From NCBI RefSeq assembly GCF_018918285.1, contig NZ_JAHLQF010000002.1, positions 310,001-374,000 on the forward strand: DNA of 64,000 nt, in the 5' to 3' direction. The notes under the pieces are model-generated. The model did not search any database. It was given only the letters and a program-made list of their open reading frames with translations, and was not told the DNA's origin. Source of the DNA: Clostridium mobile. GTDB taxonomy: Bacteria; Bacillota; Clostridia; Clostridiales; Clostridiaceae. Position 1 is the stretch's first letter. The number at the start of each line of letters is the position of its first letter. The position numbers and the translations under genes were made by a program. Below are positions 16,742-25,131 of this stretch, piece after piece.

Positions 16742-16812
16742 AGGTAACTTTCCTTTGAACCCGACTATTTTTCGTGATACAATAAAAAAAATCATATAAG
16801 CGAGGATGTATC

Positions 16813-17163
16813 ATGACCAAACATCATATCTATACAATGAGTGTCGCAAATGTCTATCCCCATTATGTTACGAAGGCGGAGAAAAAAGGACGTACGAAAA
16901 CAGAAGTGGATGAAATCATCCGTTGGTTGACAGGATATAGCCAGGAAGAGTTAGAAGCGCAACTGGAAAAACAGACAGACTTTGAGACCTTCTTTGCGGA
17001 AGCTCCCCAACTGAATCCTTCGCGGGCTTTGATCAAAGGTGTGGTCTGCGGTGTCCGAGTGGAAAACATCGAAGAACCAACTATGAAGGAAATTCGCTAT
17101 TTGGATAAGCTGATCGATGAGTTAGCAAAGGGGAAAGCGATGGATAAGATTTTGCGAAAATAA
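16813..17163 (+). CDS. DUF2200 family protein
   Basis: The opening [39 protein letters not shown] is the DUF2200 signature, and [31 protein letters not shown] completes the family. Function unknown. Base and codon use are clearly richer in GC than the genes around it, which suggests recent transfer from another Firmicute. Own promoter region and terminator. Confidence 0.88.
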   Translation: MTKHHIYTMSVANVYPHYVTKAEKKGRTKTEVDEIIRWLTGYSQEELEAQLEKQTDFETFFAEAPQLNPSRALIKGVVCGVRVENIEEPTMKEIRYLDKLIDELAKGKAMDKILRK

Positions 17164-17179
17164 TAATTAAAAATGAAGA

Positions 17180-17217
17180 AACACTGATTCTATATATAAA
17201 AGAATCGGTGTTTTTTT
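17180..17217 (+). terminator. Terminator after DUF2200 gene
   Basis: Arms AACACTGATTC and GAATCGGTGTT with TTTTT. Confidence 0.85.
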
Positions 17218-17275
17218 GTATAACATATTTTGATGGTAGTAGAGTAAAGAATCCCAATATTAATGTAGGGGAATA

Positions 17276-18079
17276 TCAAATATCTTCTACCATAACTTCT
17301 ATTTTTACACAGTATTGTTTTTCATCTTTAGTAGTAAGTTCATTTAGAGGATATTCCTCATAGGCATTACTACAAATACGTAGATTATTTTCTTTAATAA
17401 ATGTAAATAACTTTTTATAAAAATCATCGGATTCTCCATAAGCACATCTACCATAGAATACTGCATATTTACCTTCTGGCTTATATGAATTTTGGTCATA
17501 TCCAACTTTAAAATAGTATTGCATTACTAATAAAGATTCCTCAGAATCAAAGCTTTCTGTATTAATAACAGCACCGCTGGGATAACCTACTACATCAATT
17601 CCATTTTCAACAGCAAAATTATAAAATGAAATAATAGAATCATTTAGAGTATTATTAGAAACTATAGGACTTAGAAAAATAGGCTCTTTCTTTTTATATT
17701 CAATATGTATACTGTTTTCCTCATATTTAATAGCATCTTTTGCTATATCAATATATGATTGCATGATCGCTACAATATGGTTAAGTTTTTTTATCTCAGT
17801 CAAAATATGTTTTTTTTGTTTGCTAAATAAAGAAAACATCTGTTCAGGAGTACGTATATCTATATATTTCTTGATTTCGTCTATGCTAATGCCAACCTCT
17901 CTAAGAGAAATGATTAAATATGAGATAGTAAGCTGATTTTGAGTATAATAACGATAACCATTATCACCACGAAGTTCTGGAGAAAACAACCCAATTTTAT
18001 CATAATATCTTAGGTTTTCACGCTTAATACCAGTGAGGCGAGAAAATTCTTTTATTGTCATATAAGATTTATCTTTCAT
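17276..18079 (-). CDS. MerR family regulator with GyrI-like effector domain
   Basis: The N-terminal winged HTH (TIKEFSRLTGIKRENLRYYDKIGLFSP, then NGYRYYTQNQL) is of MerR type, followed by a long coiled coil and a ~150-residue effector domain in the BmrR/GyrI style with PEGKYAVFYGRCAYGE. That layout senses lipophilic drugs in BmrR/BltR. Start ATG 18079 behind GGAGG. The divergent promoter at 18107-18137 has the 19-bp spacer that MerR activators need, pointing to control of the pentapeptide gene and probably of itself. Confidence 0.88.
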   Translation of the reverse strand: MKDKSYMTIKEFSRLTGIKRENLRYYDKIGLFSPELRGDNGYRYYTQNQLTISYLIISLREVGISIDEIKKYIDIRTPEQMFSLFSKQKKHILTEIKKLNHIVAIMQSYIDIAKDAIKYEENSIHIEYKKKEPIFLSPIVSNNTLNDSIISFYNFAVENGIDVVGYPSGAVINTESFDSEESLLVMQYYFKVGYDQNSYKPEGKYAVFYGRCAYGESDDFYKKLFTFIKENNLRICSNAYEEYPLNELTTKDEKQYCVKIEVMVEDI

Positions 18080-18106
18080 AATAACCTCCAAGCTTTAAAC
18101 AAACTA

Positions 18107-18137
18107 TTGACCTTAAAGTTACTTTAAGGTTTATAAT
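18107..18137 (+). promoter_or_regulatory. MerR-type promoter with operator palindrome
   Basis: TTGACC (18107-18112) and TATAAT (18132-18137) are separated by exactly 19 bp instead of 17. Between and overlapping the -35 is the perfect palindrome CCTTAAAGT-T-ACTTTAAGG (18111-18129). Overlong spacer plus dyad is the hallmark of promoters activated by MerR proteins through DNA distortion. It points toward the pentapeptide gene. Confidence 0.85.
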
Positions 18138-18300
18138 ACCACTGAGAATAGATTTTTGCAAAATTACTTACATAACGGAGATAAGTAAAATACAAAAATT
18201 ATCAATACATATATAAAGAGTATATTGTCAGATAGTATAGTATGATTACGCATATTTATAAATTATATTAAATGAATATATTTTAGTGAGGAGAAATATT

Positions 18301-18879
18301 ATGGATTATTTTGAAAATGAGAAAATTAAAGGTTTAAAGTTTAGAGATGAAATTATAAGTAATAGGGAATATGTTGACTGTGAATTTTATAATTGCAATT
18401 TTGTAGATGTAGAAATTAATAATTGTATATTTAAGGAATGTAAATTTGATAATTGCACGATGAATAGTGTTACATTTAAATTTTCCACTATGAGGAATGT
18501 AACACTAAATGAATCAGAATTTATAGGTATCAACTGGAATGCTTTAAATGGGGATTCCTTTAGTGCAGGACCAATAAATAAAGTTAGAGAATGTTTCTTT
18601 AAATATAATAACTTTATATCAATGAAATTAAATAACTTTAATTTTTCTGGCTCAAAATTTCAAGAAAGTTTTTTTGAAGATTGTGATTTAATAAATGCAA
18701 ATTTTAAAGATGTACGCTTTGAATCTACACAATTTACCCAATGCAATATGACAAAGGCAGATTTTAGAGGGGCATCTGGATATGTTATTGATATTCAAAG
18801 TAACAAATTAAAGAAAGCAAAGTTTTCATTGCCTGAGGTAGCAAATTTGCTAAGTTCAATAGATATAGTAATAGATTAA
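18301..18879 (+). CDS. Pentapeptide repeat protein, Qnr/McbG-like
   Basis: A ~192-residue right-handed beta-helix of A(D/N)LXX-type repeats (YVDCEFYNCNFVDVEIN, CKFDNCTMNSVTF, NFNFSGSKFQ, CDLINANFKDVRFESTQF). The C-terminal end (FTQCNMTKADF to PEVANLLSSIDIVID) corresponds to the dimer-forming tail of Qnr proteins, which mimic DNA and protect gyrase. ATG 18301 behind GAGGAG. Under the MerR-type promoter, so drug-inducible gyrase protection is a reasonable prediction but unproven. Confidence 0.8.
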   Translation: MDYFENEKIKGLKFRDEIISNREYVDCEFYNCNFVDVEINNCIFKECKFDNCTMNSVTFKFSTMRNVTLNESEFIGINWNALNGDSFSAGPINKVRECFFKYNNFISMKLNNFNFSGSKFQESFFEDCDLINANFKDVRFESTQFTQCNMTKADFRGASGYVIDIQSNKLKKAKFSLPEVANLLSSIDIVID

Positions 18880-18912
18880 TATATAAAATATCAAATTGCA
18901 GCAACAAAAGGC

Positions 18913-18945
18913 AAGCCCACCTTGTATTCAGGTGGGCTTAAGTTT
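18913..18945 (+). terminator. Terminator between convergent genes
   Basis: Arms AAGCCCACCT and AGGTGGGCTT with an 7-base loop, between the pentapeptide gene and the convergent HxlR gene. Confidence 0.8.
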
Positions 18946-18976
18946 ATTATGTTTATACTACATTGTCAACAATAGA

Positions 18977-19318
18977 TTATTTACATCCACTGTCTAAGTG
19001 AGAATAATATTTAATAGACCAAGATTCAATTTCTTTAATGATTTTAGTAAGATCTCTTCCCTTTTCAGTAAGGTAATATTCAACTTTTGGTGGGATTTCA
19101 GGATAAATCTGCTTATTTATTAAATCTTCATTTTCTAATTCTTTAAGCTTTTCATTTAATACTTTTTGACTTATTCCTTTAGTCATTCGTTGAAGCTCTA
19201 AAAATCTTCTAGGTTCATCATATAAATGACATAATAAAACTGCCTTCCATTTACCTCTGATAAAATCCATTGAAAAATCTAATAAACATACATAATGCCT
19301 ATCATTGTAATTTATCAT
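18977..19318 (-). CDS. HxlR family transcriptional regulator
   Basis: Winged HTH of the HxlR/YodB type: FIRGKWKAVLLCHLYDEPRRFLELQR, GISQKVLNEKLKELENEDLI and YYLTEKGRDLTKII are the family blocks. The Cys near the N-terminus (YVCLLDF) sits where YodB-like proteins sense electrophiles. Start ATG 19318 is favoured by AAGGTAGG; TTG 19336 is possible. Divergent from a flavodoxin-type reductase and an aldo/keto reductase, the usual targets of such regulators. Confidence 0.88.
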   Translation of the reverse strand: MINYNDRHYVCLLDFSMDFIRGKWKAVLLCHLYDEPRRFLELQRMTKGISQKVLNEKLKELENEDLINKQIYPEIPPKVEYYLTEKGRDLTKIIKEIESWSIKYYSHLDSGCK

Positions 19319-19487
19319 TTGGTTACCTACCTTCAATCTTTTATATTTAATAAAACTTGATTAACTATGCATTGGAATTACAGTATATACCAAGTAACTT
19401 TATAATAACAAATTTCTAAATTAAAATAAACATAGATTATTATTAAGTAAAATTTTATTTTATATTAATATAGATATTACGATAAAT

Positions 19488-19503
19488 CTTACTTAAAGGT
19501 AAG
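19488..19503. promoter_or_regulatory. Dyad in the hxlR/reductase intergenic region
   Basis: CTTAC-TTAAAG-GTAAG, an inverted repeat of 5 bp arms with a 6-base centre, in the divergent promoter region. It is a candidate site for the HxlR regulator. Confidence 0.5.
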
Positions 19504-19609
19504 TAATCTAACAAAAAAGTGCGTACTTGTCACTTGTATTATTGAACCATATAATGAACACATGATTGAAAATAAATTATTTGAAAATAAATTATATGGA
19601 GGTATATAT

Positions 19610-20245
19610 ATGAAAGCAGTTGCTTTTAATGGAAGTCCTAAAAAGAATGGAAACACTTATGAGGCAATAAAGGCTGTAGCAGCAGAGTTAGAGAAAGAGA
19701 ACATAGAGGTAGAAATTGTTCATGTTGGAAATAAGATAATACGCGGATGTATGGATTGCAGGGGATGCAGTAGAAACATGAACGAAAGATGTGTTATGCA
19801 GAATGATGAGGTTAATGATTGGATTCAAAAGATGAAGGAGGCTGATGGAATTATTCTAGGTTCCCCTGTACATTATTCAGCTATTGGAGGAACAATGAAA
19901 TCATTTTTAGATCGTGCATTTTTAGTTACATCAGTGAATAATGGAATGCTTAGACATAAGGTAGGGGCTAGTGTGGTGGCAGTAAGAAGATCTGGCGGTG
20001 TTCCAACATTTGAACAGCTGAATAACTATATCAATTATTCAGAGATGGTAATGCCAACATCAAATTATTGGAATGTAATTCATGGTACAAAACCTGGAGA
20101 AGCAGTACAGGATGAAGAAGGAATGCAAATTATGAGTGTTCTGGGAAAGAATATGGCATGGTTATTGAAGGTTATTGATTCTGGTAAAAATAATGTAAAG
20201 GAAAATGAAAGAGAAGATAAAATATTTACCAATTTCATCCGATAA
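19610..20245 (+). CDS. Flavodoxin-fold NAD(P)H-dependent FMN reductase / iron-sulfur flavoprotein type
   Basis: KAVAFNGSPKKNGNTYEAI is the FMN phosphate loop. CMDCRGCSRNMNERCVMQNDEV is a Cys-rich segment found in the iron-sulfur flavoprotein-like group, and GIILGSPVHYSAIGGTMKSFLDRAF completes the fold. ATG 19610 behind TGGAGG. The 3' end is partly repeated downstream (20283-20321). Likely reduces quinones or other electrophiles, in keeping with the divergent HxlR regulator. Confidence 0.88.
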   Translation: MKAVAFNGSPKKNGNTYEAIKAVAAELEKENIEVEIVHVGNKIIRGCMDCRGCSRNMNERCVMQNDEVNDWIQKMKEADGIILGSPVHYSAIGGTMKSFLDRAFLVTSVNNGMLRHKVGASVVAVRRSGGVPTFEQLNNYINYSEMVMPTSNYWNVIHGTKPGEAVQDEEGMQIMSVLGKNMAWLLKVIDSGKNNVKENEREDKIFTNFIR

Positions 20246-20321
20246 GCTTTGAAGGTAAAGGTATTAAAATAAATTATTATGATAAAAATAATGTAAAGGA
20301 AAGTGAAAGAGAAGATAAAGA
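20185..20321 (+). repeat. Imperfect direct repeat at the end of the reductase gene
   Basis: A ~39-bp segment at 20185-20223 (inside the reductase 3' end) recurs at 20283-20321 with few changes. A following ATTAAAATAAATTAT also occurs twice (about 20262 and 20322). It marks a local duplication between the reductase and the aldo/keto reductase. Confidence 0.65.
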
Positions 20322-20352
20322 TATTAAAATAAATTATAAGGAGAGAGGTAAT

Positions 20353-21195
20353 ATGATAAGCAATTTAAAAAATACAGTAACTTTAAACAATGGTGTAAAA
20401 ATGCCATGGCTAGGGCTTGGCGTTTTTAGAGCAGAGGATAGCCCAAAATTAGTTGATGCAGTAAAGACTGCAATAAAAAATGGTTATAGAAGCATAGATG
20501 GAGCAGCTATTTATGCTAATGAAGTAAGTATGGGAAAAGGGATAGCTGAAGGAATAAAGGCAGCAGGTATTTCAAGGGAAGATCTATTTATAACATCTAA
20601 GGTTTGGAATGCTGATTTAGGATACGAATCCACAATAAAGGCTTATGAAACAAGTTTAAAGAAACTTGGACTTGATTATTTAGATTTATATCTTATACAT
20701 TGGCCTGTAGAAGGCAAGTATAAAGATGCTTGGAGAGCATTGGAGTACTTATATAAACAAGGCCGTATAAAAGCAATAGGAGTAAGTAACTTTCAAGTAC
20801 ATCATCTTGAAGATTTAATGAAGGATGCAGAGATTAAGCCAATGATAAACCAAATAGAATTTCATCCACGCTTAACACAAAGCAAGGTTAGAGCGTTCTG
20901 TAAGCAGAATGATATTCAAGTAGAAGCATGGTCACCACTCATGGTTGGTAAATTATTTGATAATGAAATATTGAAGGAAATTGCTCATAATCATAATAAA
21001 TCGATTGCTCAAATTATATTACGCTGGGATATACAAAATGGGATAGTAACTATTCCAAAGTCTACAAACGAAGGCAGAATAATAGAAAATTCACAGATAT
21101 TTGATTTTGAATTAACTAATGAAGAAGTAGAGAAGATAAATAGTCTAAATCAAGATTTGAGAATAGGACCTGATCCAGATAATTTTGATTTTTAA
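20353..21195 (+). CDS. Aldo/keto reductase
   Basis: The 280-residue AKR has the full catalytic tetrad: Asp49 and Tyr54 (SIDGAAIYANE), Lys83 (ITSKVW), His116 (LIHWP). IPKSTNEGRI is the nucleotide phosphate-binding end. It resembles the AKR5/YvgN-YtbE group that detoxifies methylglyoxal and other aldehydes. Behind GGAGAGAGG, 107 bases after the flavodoxin-type reductase, probably in one unit. Confidence 0.92.
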   Translation: MISNLKNTVTLNNGVKMPWLGLGVFRAEDSPKLVDAVKTAIKNGYRSIDGAAIYANEVSMGKGIAEGIKAAGISREDLFITSKVWNADLGYESTIKAYETSLKKLGLDYLDLYLIHWPVEGKYKDAWRALEYLYKQGRIKAIGVSNFQVHHLEDLMKDAEIKPMINQIEFHPRLTQSKVRAFCKQNDIQVEAWSPLMVGKLFDNEILKEIAHNHNKSIAQIILRWDIQNGIVTIPKSTNEGRIIENSQIFDFELTNEEVEKINSLNQDLRIGPDPDNFDF

Positions 21196-21288
21196 TTAAT
21201 TTAAGAAGCCTACGTTATAGGTATTACGGAGAACCGTATCTGTGGAGAACCAAAATAAAAGGGAATTTATAAAATATTTGAATTAAGT

Positions 21289-21321
21289 AAGCCAATGATA
21301 TTAAAAGTGTCATTGGCTTGT
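21289..21321 (+). terminator. Hairpin before GNAT gene
   Basis: Arms AAGCCAATGA and TCATTGGCTT. It directly precedes the -10-like TGTTATAATT of the next gene, so it may end the AKR transcript. Confidence 0.6.
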
Positions 21322-21391
21322 GTTATAATTATTTTAGTAAGTTATTGGAAAGCATAGTAGATAAATAGGGATTTGTAGAGGAGATGATTAA

Positions 21392-21886
21392 ATGGAAATC
21401 AGATTGATGAACGAACAAGATGATTGCTTTGCCATAAGTAATGTCTATGAGGAAAGTTGGAAAGGCGCCTATAAGGGCATAATTCCCCAAGCATATCTTG
21501 ATAGTATCCCAAAAGGCCGTTGGGTGCAATTTCTTAATGATTCAACATGGAATACACTGATTATGCTTGATGGTGACAAAATAATCGGCACTTCTTCTTA
21601 TGGAGCATCAAGATTTGCAGATATGAATGGCTATGGCGAAATCATCTCCATCTATCTCTTACCTGAGTATTTTGGAAAAGGCTATGGAAAGCAGTTATTA
21701 CAAACGACAATTGATGGTTTGATACAGATGGGTTATAAGGATATTTTTCTGTGGGTATTAGAAACCAACTCTAAGACCCGGCATTTTTATGAACGTTTTG
21801 GCTTTGAAACCAGTAGTGCATATTTGGATGACGATATTGGTGGTAAAAGGCTACGAGAAATACAGTACATTTATCATGCCAGATAG
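21392..21886 (+). CDS. GNAT family N-acetyltransferase
   Basis: The 164-residue GNAT shows YGEIISIYLLPEYFGKGYGKQLLQ, the strand plus Q/RxxGxG/A acetyl-CoA loop, and LWVLETNSKTRHFYERFGF, the usual end motif. ATG behind AGAGGAG. The leader ATAAATAGGGATTTGTAGAGG belongs to the widespread leader motif of this window. Substrate unknown. Confidence 0.9.
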   Translation: MEIRLMNEQDDCFAISNVYEESWKGAYKGIIPQAYLDSIPKGRWVQFLNDSTWNTLIMLDGDKIIGTSSYGASRFADMNGYGEIISIYLLPEYFGKGYGKQLLQTTIDGLIQMGYKDIFLWVLETNSKTRHFYERFGFETSSAYLDDDIGGKRLREIQYIYHAR

Positions 21887-21906
21887 TAGATAGGAGGGAT
21901 TTTATT

Positions 21907-22101
21907 TTGGAAAAGTGGGAATATAAAACTATTAAAATTCAACTTAAGGGATTTCAGGGTGGTATATTGGAAATAGAAGATTTTGACGACAAACTCAATA
22001 AACTCGGAGAACAAGGGTGGGAATTAGTATCTTGCTTTTCTACAAATGCAGCACAGGGTTATGGCAGAGAGGCAATAGCAGTTTTTAAGAGAAGACATTA
22101 G
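21907..22101 (+). CDS. DUF4177 family protein
   Basis: A 64-residue protein: EKWEYKTIKI, then LNKLGEQGWELVSCF and AVFKRRH is the DUF4177 pattern. TTG start behind AGGAGGG, 20 bases after the GNAT gene, so likely co-transcribed. Function unknown. Confidence 0.85.
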   Translation: MEKWEYKTIKIQLKGFQGGILEIEDFDDKLNKLGEQGWELVSCFSTNAAQGYGREAIAVFKRRH

Positions 22102-22151
22102 TAAGAGTTTTTATTAGCAGTCCCTGTGTCAAATTAATTCTTATATTACGA

Positions 22152-22183
22152 AATAAAGGAGTGTACTCAACACTCCTTTATTC
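22152..22183. terminator. Bidirectional terminator
   Basis: Arms AATAAAGGAGTGT and ACACTCCTTTATT with a 5-base loop, between the DUF4177 gene and the convergent ctfB. Confidence 0.85.
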
Positions 22184-22270
22184 GTGGATTTCATGGCTTA
22201 AGCGCTAGGTATCAAATTCACATTCGAAAGTAGATTGATTTAAAAATTCTTCATCTTGTATATAAGCATA

Positions 22271-22927
22271 TTATATTTCCATTTCCTTAACATCATCAGC
22301 TATTAGTAAATCAGCTTCAGTGGTCTTTACTACTTCATTAACAGTTACACCTGGTGCCACTTCCATTAATACTAATCCTTTATCTGTAACCTTCATAACT
22401 GCTTTATCAGTAATTATAAGATCAACACACTTTTTAGCTGATAAAGGTAATGTGCATTTCTTTAGCACTTTTGGATTACCTTTTTTATCACTATGATTTA
22501 AAGCAGCTATTACATATTTTGCTCCTGCTAAAAGGTCCATTGCACCGCCCATACCTGGTGCAAAAATTCCCGGTACCTTCCAGTTTGCAATACTTCCTTC
22601 TTGATCCACTTCTAAAGCACCTAATACAGTTATATCAACATGTCCACCCCTTATTATTGCAAAAGATAGATCCATTTCAAATGTTGATGCTCCTGGCAAT
22701 AAAGTAATTGGAGCTCCACCAGAATTAGCTAAGTCAGGATCAGCTTCACCTATGCTTGGAGTTGCACCAAACTTCAATGCACCATTTTCACATTGTAGTA
22801 TTATTTCCATTCCTTCTGGCAAATAGTTTGCAGCCATATTGGGTATACCGAATCCTAAATTGGCAACCATTCCATCTCTAAACTCTTTGGCGATTCTTCT
22901 TGCAATTATCTCTTTACTATTCATCAT
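22271..22927 (-). CDS. ctfB: CoA transferase subunit B (acetate/butyrate-acetoacetate type)
   Basis: QCENGALKFG carries the catalytic Glu of class I CoA transferases (S-E-N-G motif, here C-E-N-G). GFGIPNMAANYLPEGM and VDITVLGALEVDQEGSIANWKVPG are typical of the beta subunit (CtfB/AtoA/ScoB). It moves CoA between acetoacetyl-CoA and acetate or butyrate. Starts 8 bases after ctfA. No adc or adhE gene is beside it here, so the pathway (ketone use or production) is open. Confidence 0.93.
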   Translation of the reverse strand: MMNSKEIIARRIAKEFRDGMVANLGFGIPNMAANYLPEGMEIILQCENGALKFGATPSIGEADPDLANSGGAPITLLPGASTFEMDLSFAIIRGGHVDITVLGALEVDQEGSIANWKVPGIFAPGMGGAMDLLAGAKYVIAALNHSDKKGNPKVLKKCTLPLSAKKCVDLIITDKAVMKVTDKGLVLMEVAPGVTVNEVVKTTEADLLIADDVKEMEI

Positions 22928-22935
22928 TTCTCCCC

Positions 22936-23652
22936 CTATTTCATTTTGTTAGTTCTTGTCCATAGATCTTCAAAATATTTTGTTCTCTCTCCAAAAGAGT
23001 CTCCTTGAACTATTATATCTACCAATATTCCTGGTGTTCCAACACTATCAGGTGAAATTTCACCCACTTCTACAATTTCATCTACTTCAGCTATAACTAA
23101 ATCAGCTGCAAGTGCCATAATTGTATTTGTTCCTTTAGTTGTTCCCCTATATACGATATTCCCAAGTTTATCAGCTTTATATCCCTTGATTAGCGCAACA
23201 TCTGCTTTTATTGGTGGAAATACTAAATATTCCTTTCCATCTATAGTAAGTTTATCTCTTCCATTTTCAATTTCAGTTCCAATACCAGTTGGAGTTATAA
23301 CTGCACCAAGTCCAGCCCCTCCAGCTCTTATACATTCTACTACAGTTCCCATAGGTATAAATTCAACTTCTAATGTACCTGCATTGTATTGTTCTTGTAT
23401 TTCAGCACAAGTTCCAATATGTGAACCTACAAACTTTTTTATTTGTTTATTTGCTACAAGCTTGCCAATATCGTGAGTTTCTCCTGGGTGAGCTGATACG
23501 GGTTGAATAAGTGTAAGGTCTTTAACATTTGTCTCTGCCAATGCATCTATCATCTTTATTGGAGCACCTACTCCTAAAAAACCTGCTGTCATAATTTTCA
23601 TTCCATCTTTAATATTTTTTACCGCTTCTTGTATTGTCTTAATCTTTGTCAT
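22936..23652 (-). CDS. ctfA: CoA transferase subunit A
   Basis: KIMTAGFLGVGAPIKMIDALAE is the glycine-rich CoA-binding start. FIPMGTVVECIRAGGAGLGAVITPTGIGT and GNIVYRGTTKGTNTIMALAADLVIAEVDEIVEVGEI are signature blocks of the alpha subunit. I start at ATG 23652 behind GGAGGTG; the frame is open 12 codons further upstream without a ribosome site. First gene of the ctfAB pair. Confidence 0.93.
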   Translation of the reverse strand: MTKIKTIQEAVKNIKDGMKIMTAGFLGVGAPIKMIDALAETNVKDLTLIQPVSAHPGETHDIGKLVANKQIKKFVGSHIGTCAEIQEQYNAGTLEVEFIPMGTVVECIRAGGAGLGAVITPTGIGTEIENGRDKLTIDGKEYLVFPPIKADVALIKGYKADKLGNIVYRGTTKGTNTIMALAADLVIAEVDEIVEVGEISPDSVGTPGILVDIIVQGDSFGERTKYFEDLWTRTNKMK

Positions 23653-23711
23653 TTCTCTATACACCTCCAAAATTTTATAATCTAACATAGACTATTTGTT
23701 TTGAAATAATC

Positions 23712-23777
23712 TTCCTATCTTAGAAATTTAATTCTTACATTATTATTATTCCTATCTCGCAATTATTGTTCCTATCT
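23712..23777 (-). promoter_or_regulatory. Three direct repeats upstream of ctfA
   Basis: TTCCTATCT (AGATAGGAA read toward ctfA) occurs at 23712, 23749 and 23769. The last two are 20 bp apart, two helix turns, with matching flanks. This looks like a tandem binding site for an unknown regulator of ctfAB. Confidence 0.45.
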
Positions 23778-23915
23778 AATTATTATTGGCATATAATAAT
23801 TATTATTCCAATTTTATTCAAATGTCAAGAGTATACTATTAACAAGAAGACCATATAACGGTGTAAAACCACTAATTGAAAATTATAATCTAATTGTTTT
23901 CAATACAAAAAAATG

Positions 23916-23944
23916 TTGACTGTAAGAATGGTAAGTTATATACT
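23916..23944 (+). promoter_or_regulatory. Promoter of the attenuator leader
   Basis: TTGACT (23916-23921) and TATACT (23939-23944) with 17 bp between them. Transcription would start about 23951, some 350 bases before the MBL-fold gene, leaving a long leader. Confidence 0.7.
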
Positions 23945-23983
23945 TTAGAAAGATTATATTTATAGAAAAGGAGAGTTGAAGAG

Positions 23984-24007
23984 ATGATTTCAGTTGTTCT
24001 TAACTAA
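23984..24007 (+). CDS. Leader peptide of a putative ribosome-stalling attenuator
   Basis: Seven codons, MISVVLN, sit behind AAAAGGAGAG. Its 3' half lies in TTGTTCTTAA (23995-24004), which is the exact complement of TTAAGAACAA around 24075, and smaller hairpins lie between. The peptide resembles the IAVV stalling core of the ErmA leader. Stalling here would free the downstream strand and could change folding of the terminator at 24234-24276. The role is inferred; peptide, ribosome site and pairing are seen. Confidence 0.55.
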   Translation: MISVVLN

Positions 24008-24233
24008 ACTATTAAAATTAAATAGTTTAAGATGCTTTAAAGTTCTAGCTTAGAGCTTTATTTGATTTTGCATTTAAGAACAATATCTTCTATTAAACTC
24101 TTTTATAAAAAATAAAATAACTTTAAATACACATATAATATTGTATATGCTTATTTTTATTAAGATAAAATATGGATATATATATTTTGTATTAAGTTTA
24201 ATTTGATAAAATAAAAGATCTTTATATAAATAG

Positions 24234-24276
24234 AATCCCCATAGATGATATTGTTCGTCTATGGGGATTTTTGTTT
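24234..24276 (+). terminator. Attenuator terminator before the MBL-fold gene
   Basis: Arms AATCCCCATAGA and TCTATGGGGATT, then TTTGTTTT, only 26 bases before the ATG. With a promoter 290 bases upstream and no gene between, this is a conditional terminator. Confidence 0.8.
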
Positions 24277-24301
24277 TCTATTAAGAAAGGTGGGAGTCTT
24301 T

Positions 24302-25036
24302 ATGGCGTTAACAAAAGTTACAGAAAAAATTTATTATCTTATAAACGAGAAGGAAACTGATAGACCATTACTTGGATACATTAAAGGAGATAAGTATTCT
24401 TTGATGGTGGATGCAGGGAACTCAAAAAATCATGTTGAGAAATTTAATAATTCTATAGAAAAATTAAATTTAAAATTACCTGATTATGTTGCAATTACTC
24501 ATTGGCATTGGGATCATAGTTATGGGATGCATGCAGCTATGGGAAAAACAATAGCATGTGAAATAACTAATGAACAATTAAAGGTTATGACTAAATGGCA
24601 ATGGACAGATGAAGCAATGAAAAAGCGTCTTTTAACGGGAGAAGATATTGAATTTGCGGATACTAATATTCGCAAAGAATATAAAACATTTCAAGAGATA
24701 AAAATTACTGCTGCGGATATAGTATTTAAAAACAATTTAGAAATAGATTTAGGAGGATTAACAGTTATCTTAAAGAATGTTATTTCACCTCATTCTGAGG
24801 ATTCAGTAATAGTTCATGTACCAGAGGAAAAAGTAGTGTTTATAGGAGATGCTTATGGAATGGACTATTATAATAATTGCAAATATGATCCAGTTAAATT
24901 AGAGAGTTTTATAAATACGCTAGAGAATTTAGAGTTTAATCTTTGTTTTCCAGGACATTCATCACCTATAAATAAAACTGATATCATTAAGTTTTTAAAA
25001 TCACAACATAAAAAAATTTGCGTAAGAAATGAGTAA
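24302..25036 (+). CDS. MBL-fold metallohydrolase
   Basis: HWHWDH at residues 67-72 is the metallo-beta-lactamase metal motif. VVFIGDAYG supplies the bridging Asp and FPGHSSP the last His. Length (244) is normal for small MBL-fold hydrolases, which include lactonases, thioesterases and drug-inactivating enzymes. ATG 24302 follows AAAGGTGGGAG. Its leader carries an antibiotic-type attenuator, so a role in resistance to a translation inhibitor is possible but unproven. Confidence 0.85.
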   Translation: MALTKVTEKIYYLINEKETDRPLLGYIKGDKYSLMVDAGNSKNHVEKFNNSIEKLNLKLPDYVAITHWHWDHSYGMHAAMGKTIACEITNEQLKVMTKWQWTDEAMKKRLLTGEDIEFADTNIRKEYKTFQEIKITAADIVFKNNLEIDLGGLTVILKNVISPHSEDSVIVHVPEEKVVFIGDAYGMDYYNNCKYDPVKLESFINTLENLEFNLCFPGHSSPINKTDIIKFLKSQHKKICVRNE

Positions 25037-25131
25037 ACTTTATTGAAATTACAACCCTATACTATCGCACCAGAGTTTATAACATGTGTTATAATTTGAT
25101 AAGTAATTTTCAGAAGGGAGGTAATTATTTT

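Noticed and set aside
24245-24301. Longer N-terminus of the MBL-fold gene
   Set aside because: The frame is open through the terminator hairpin, but the ribosome site and family length fit ATG 24302.
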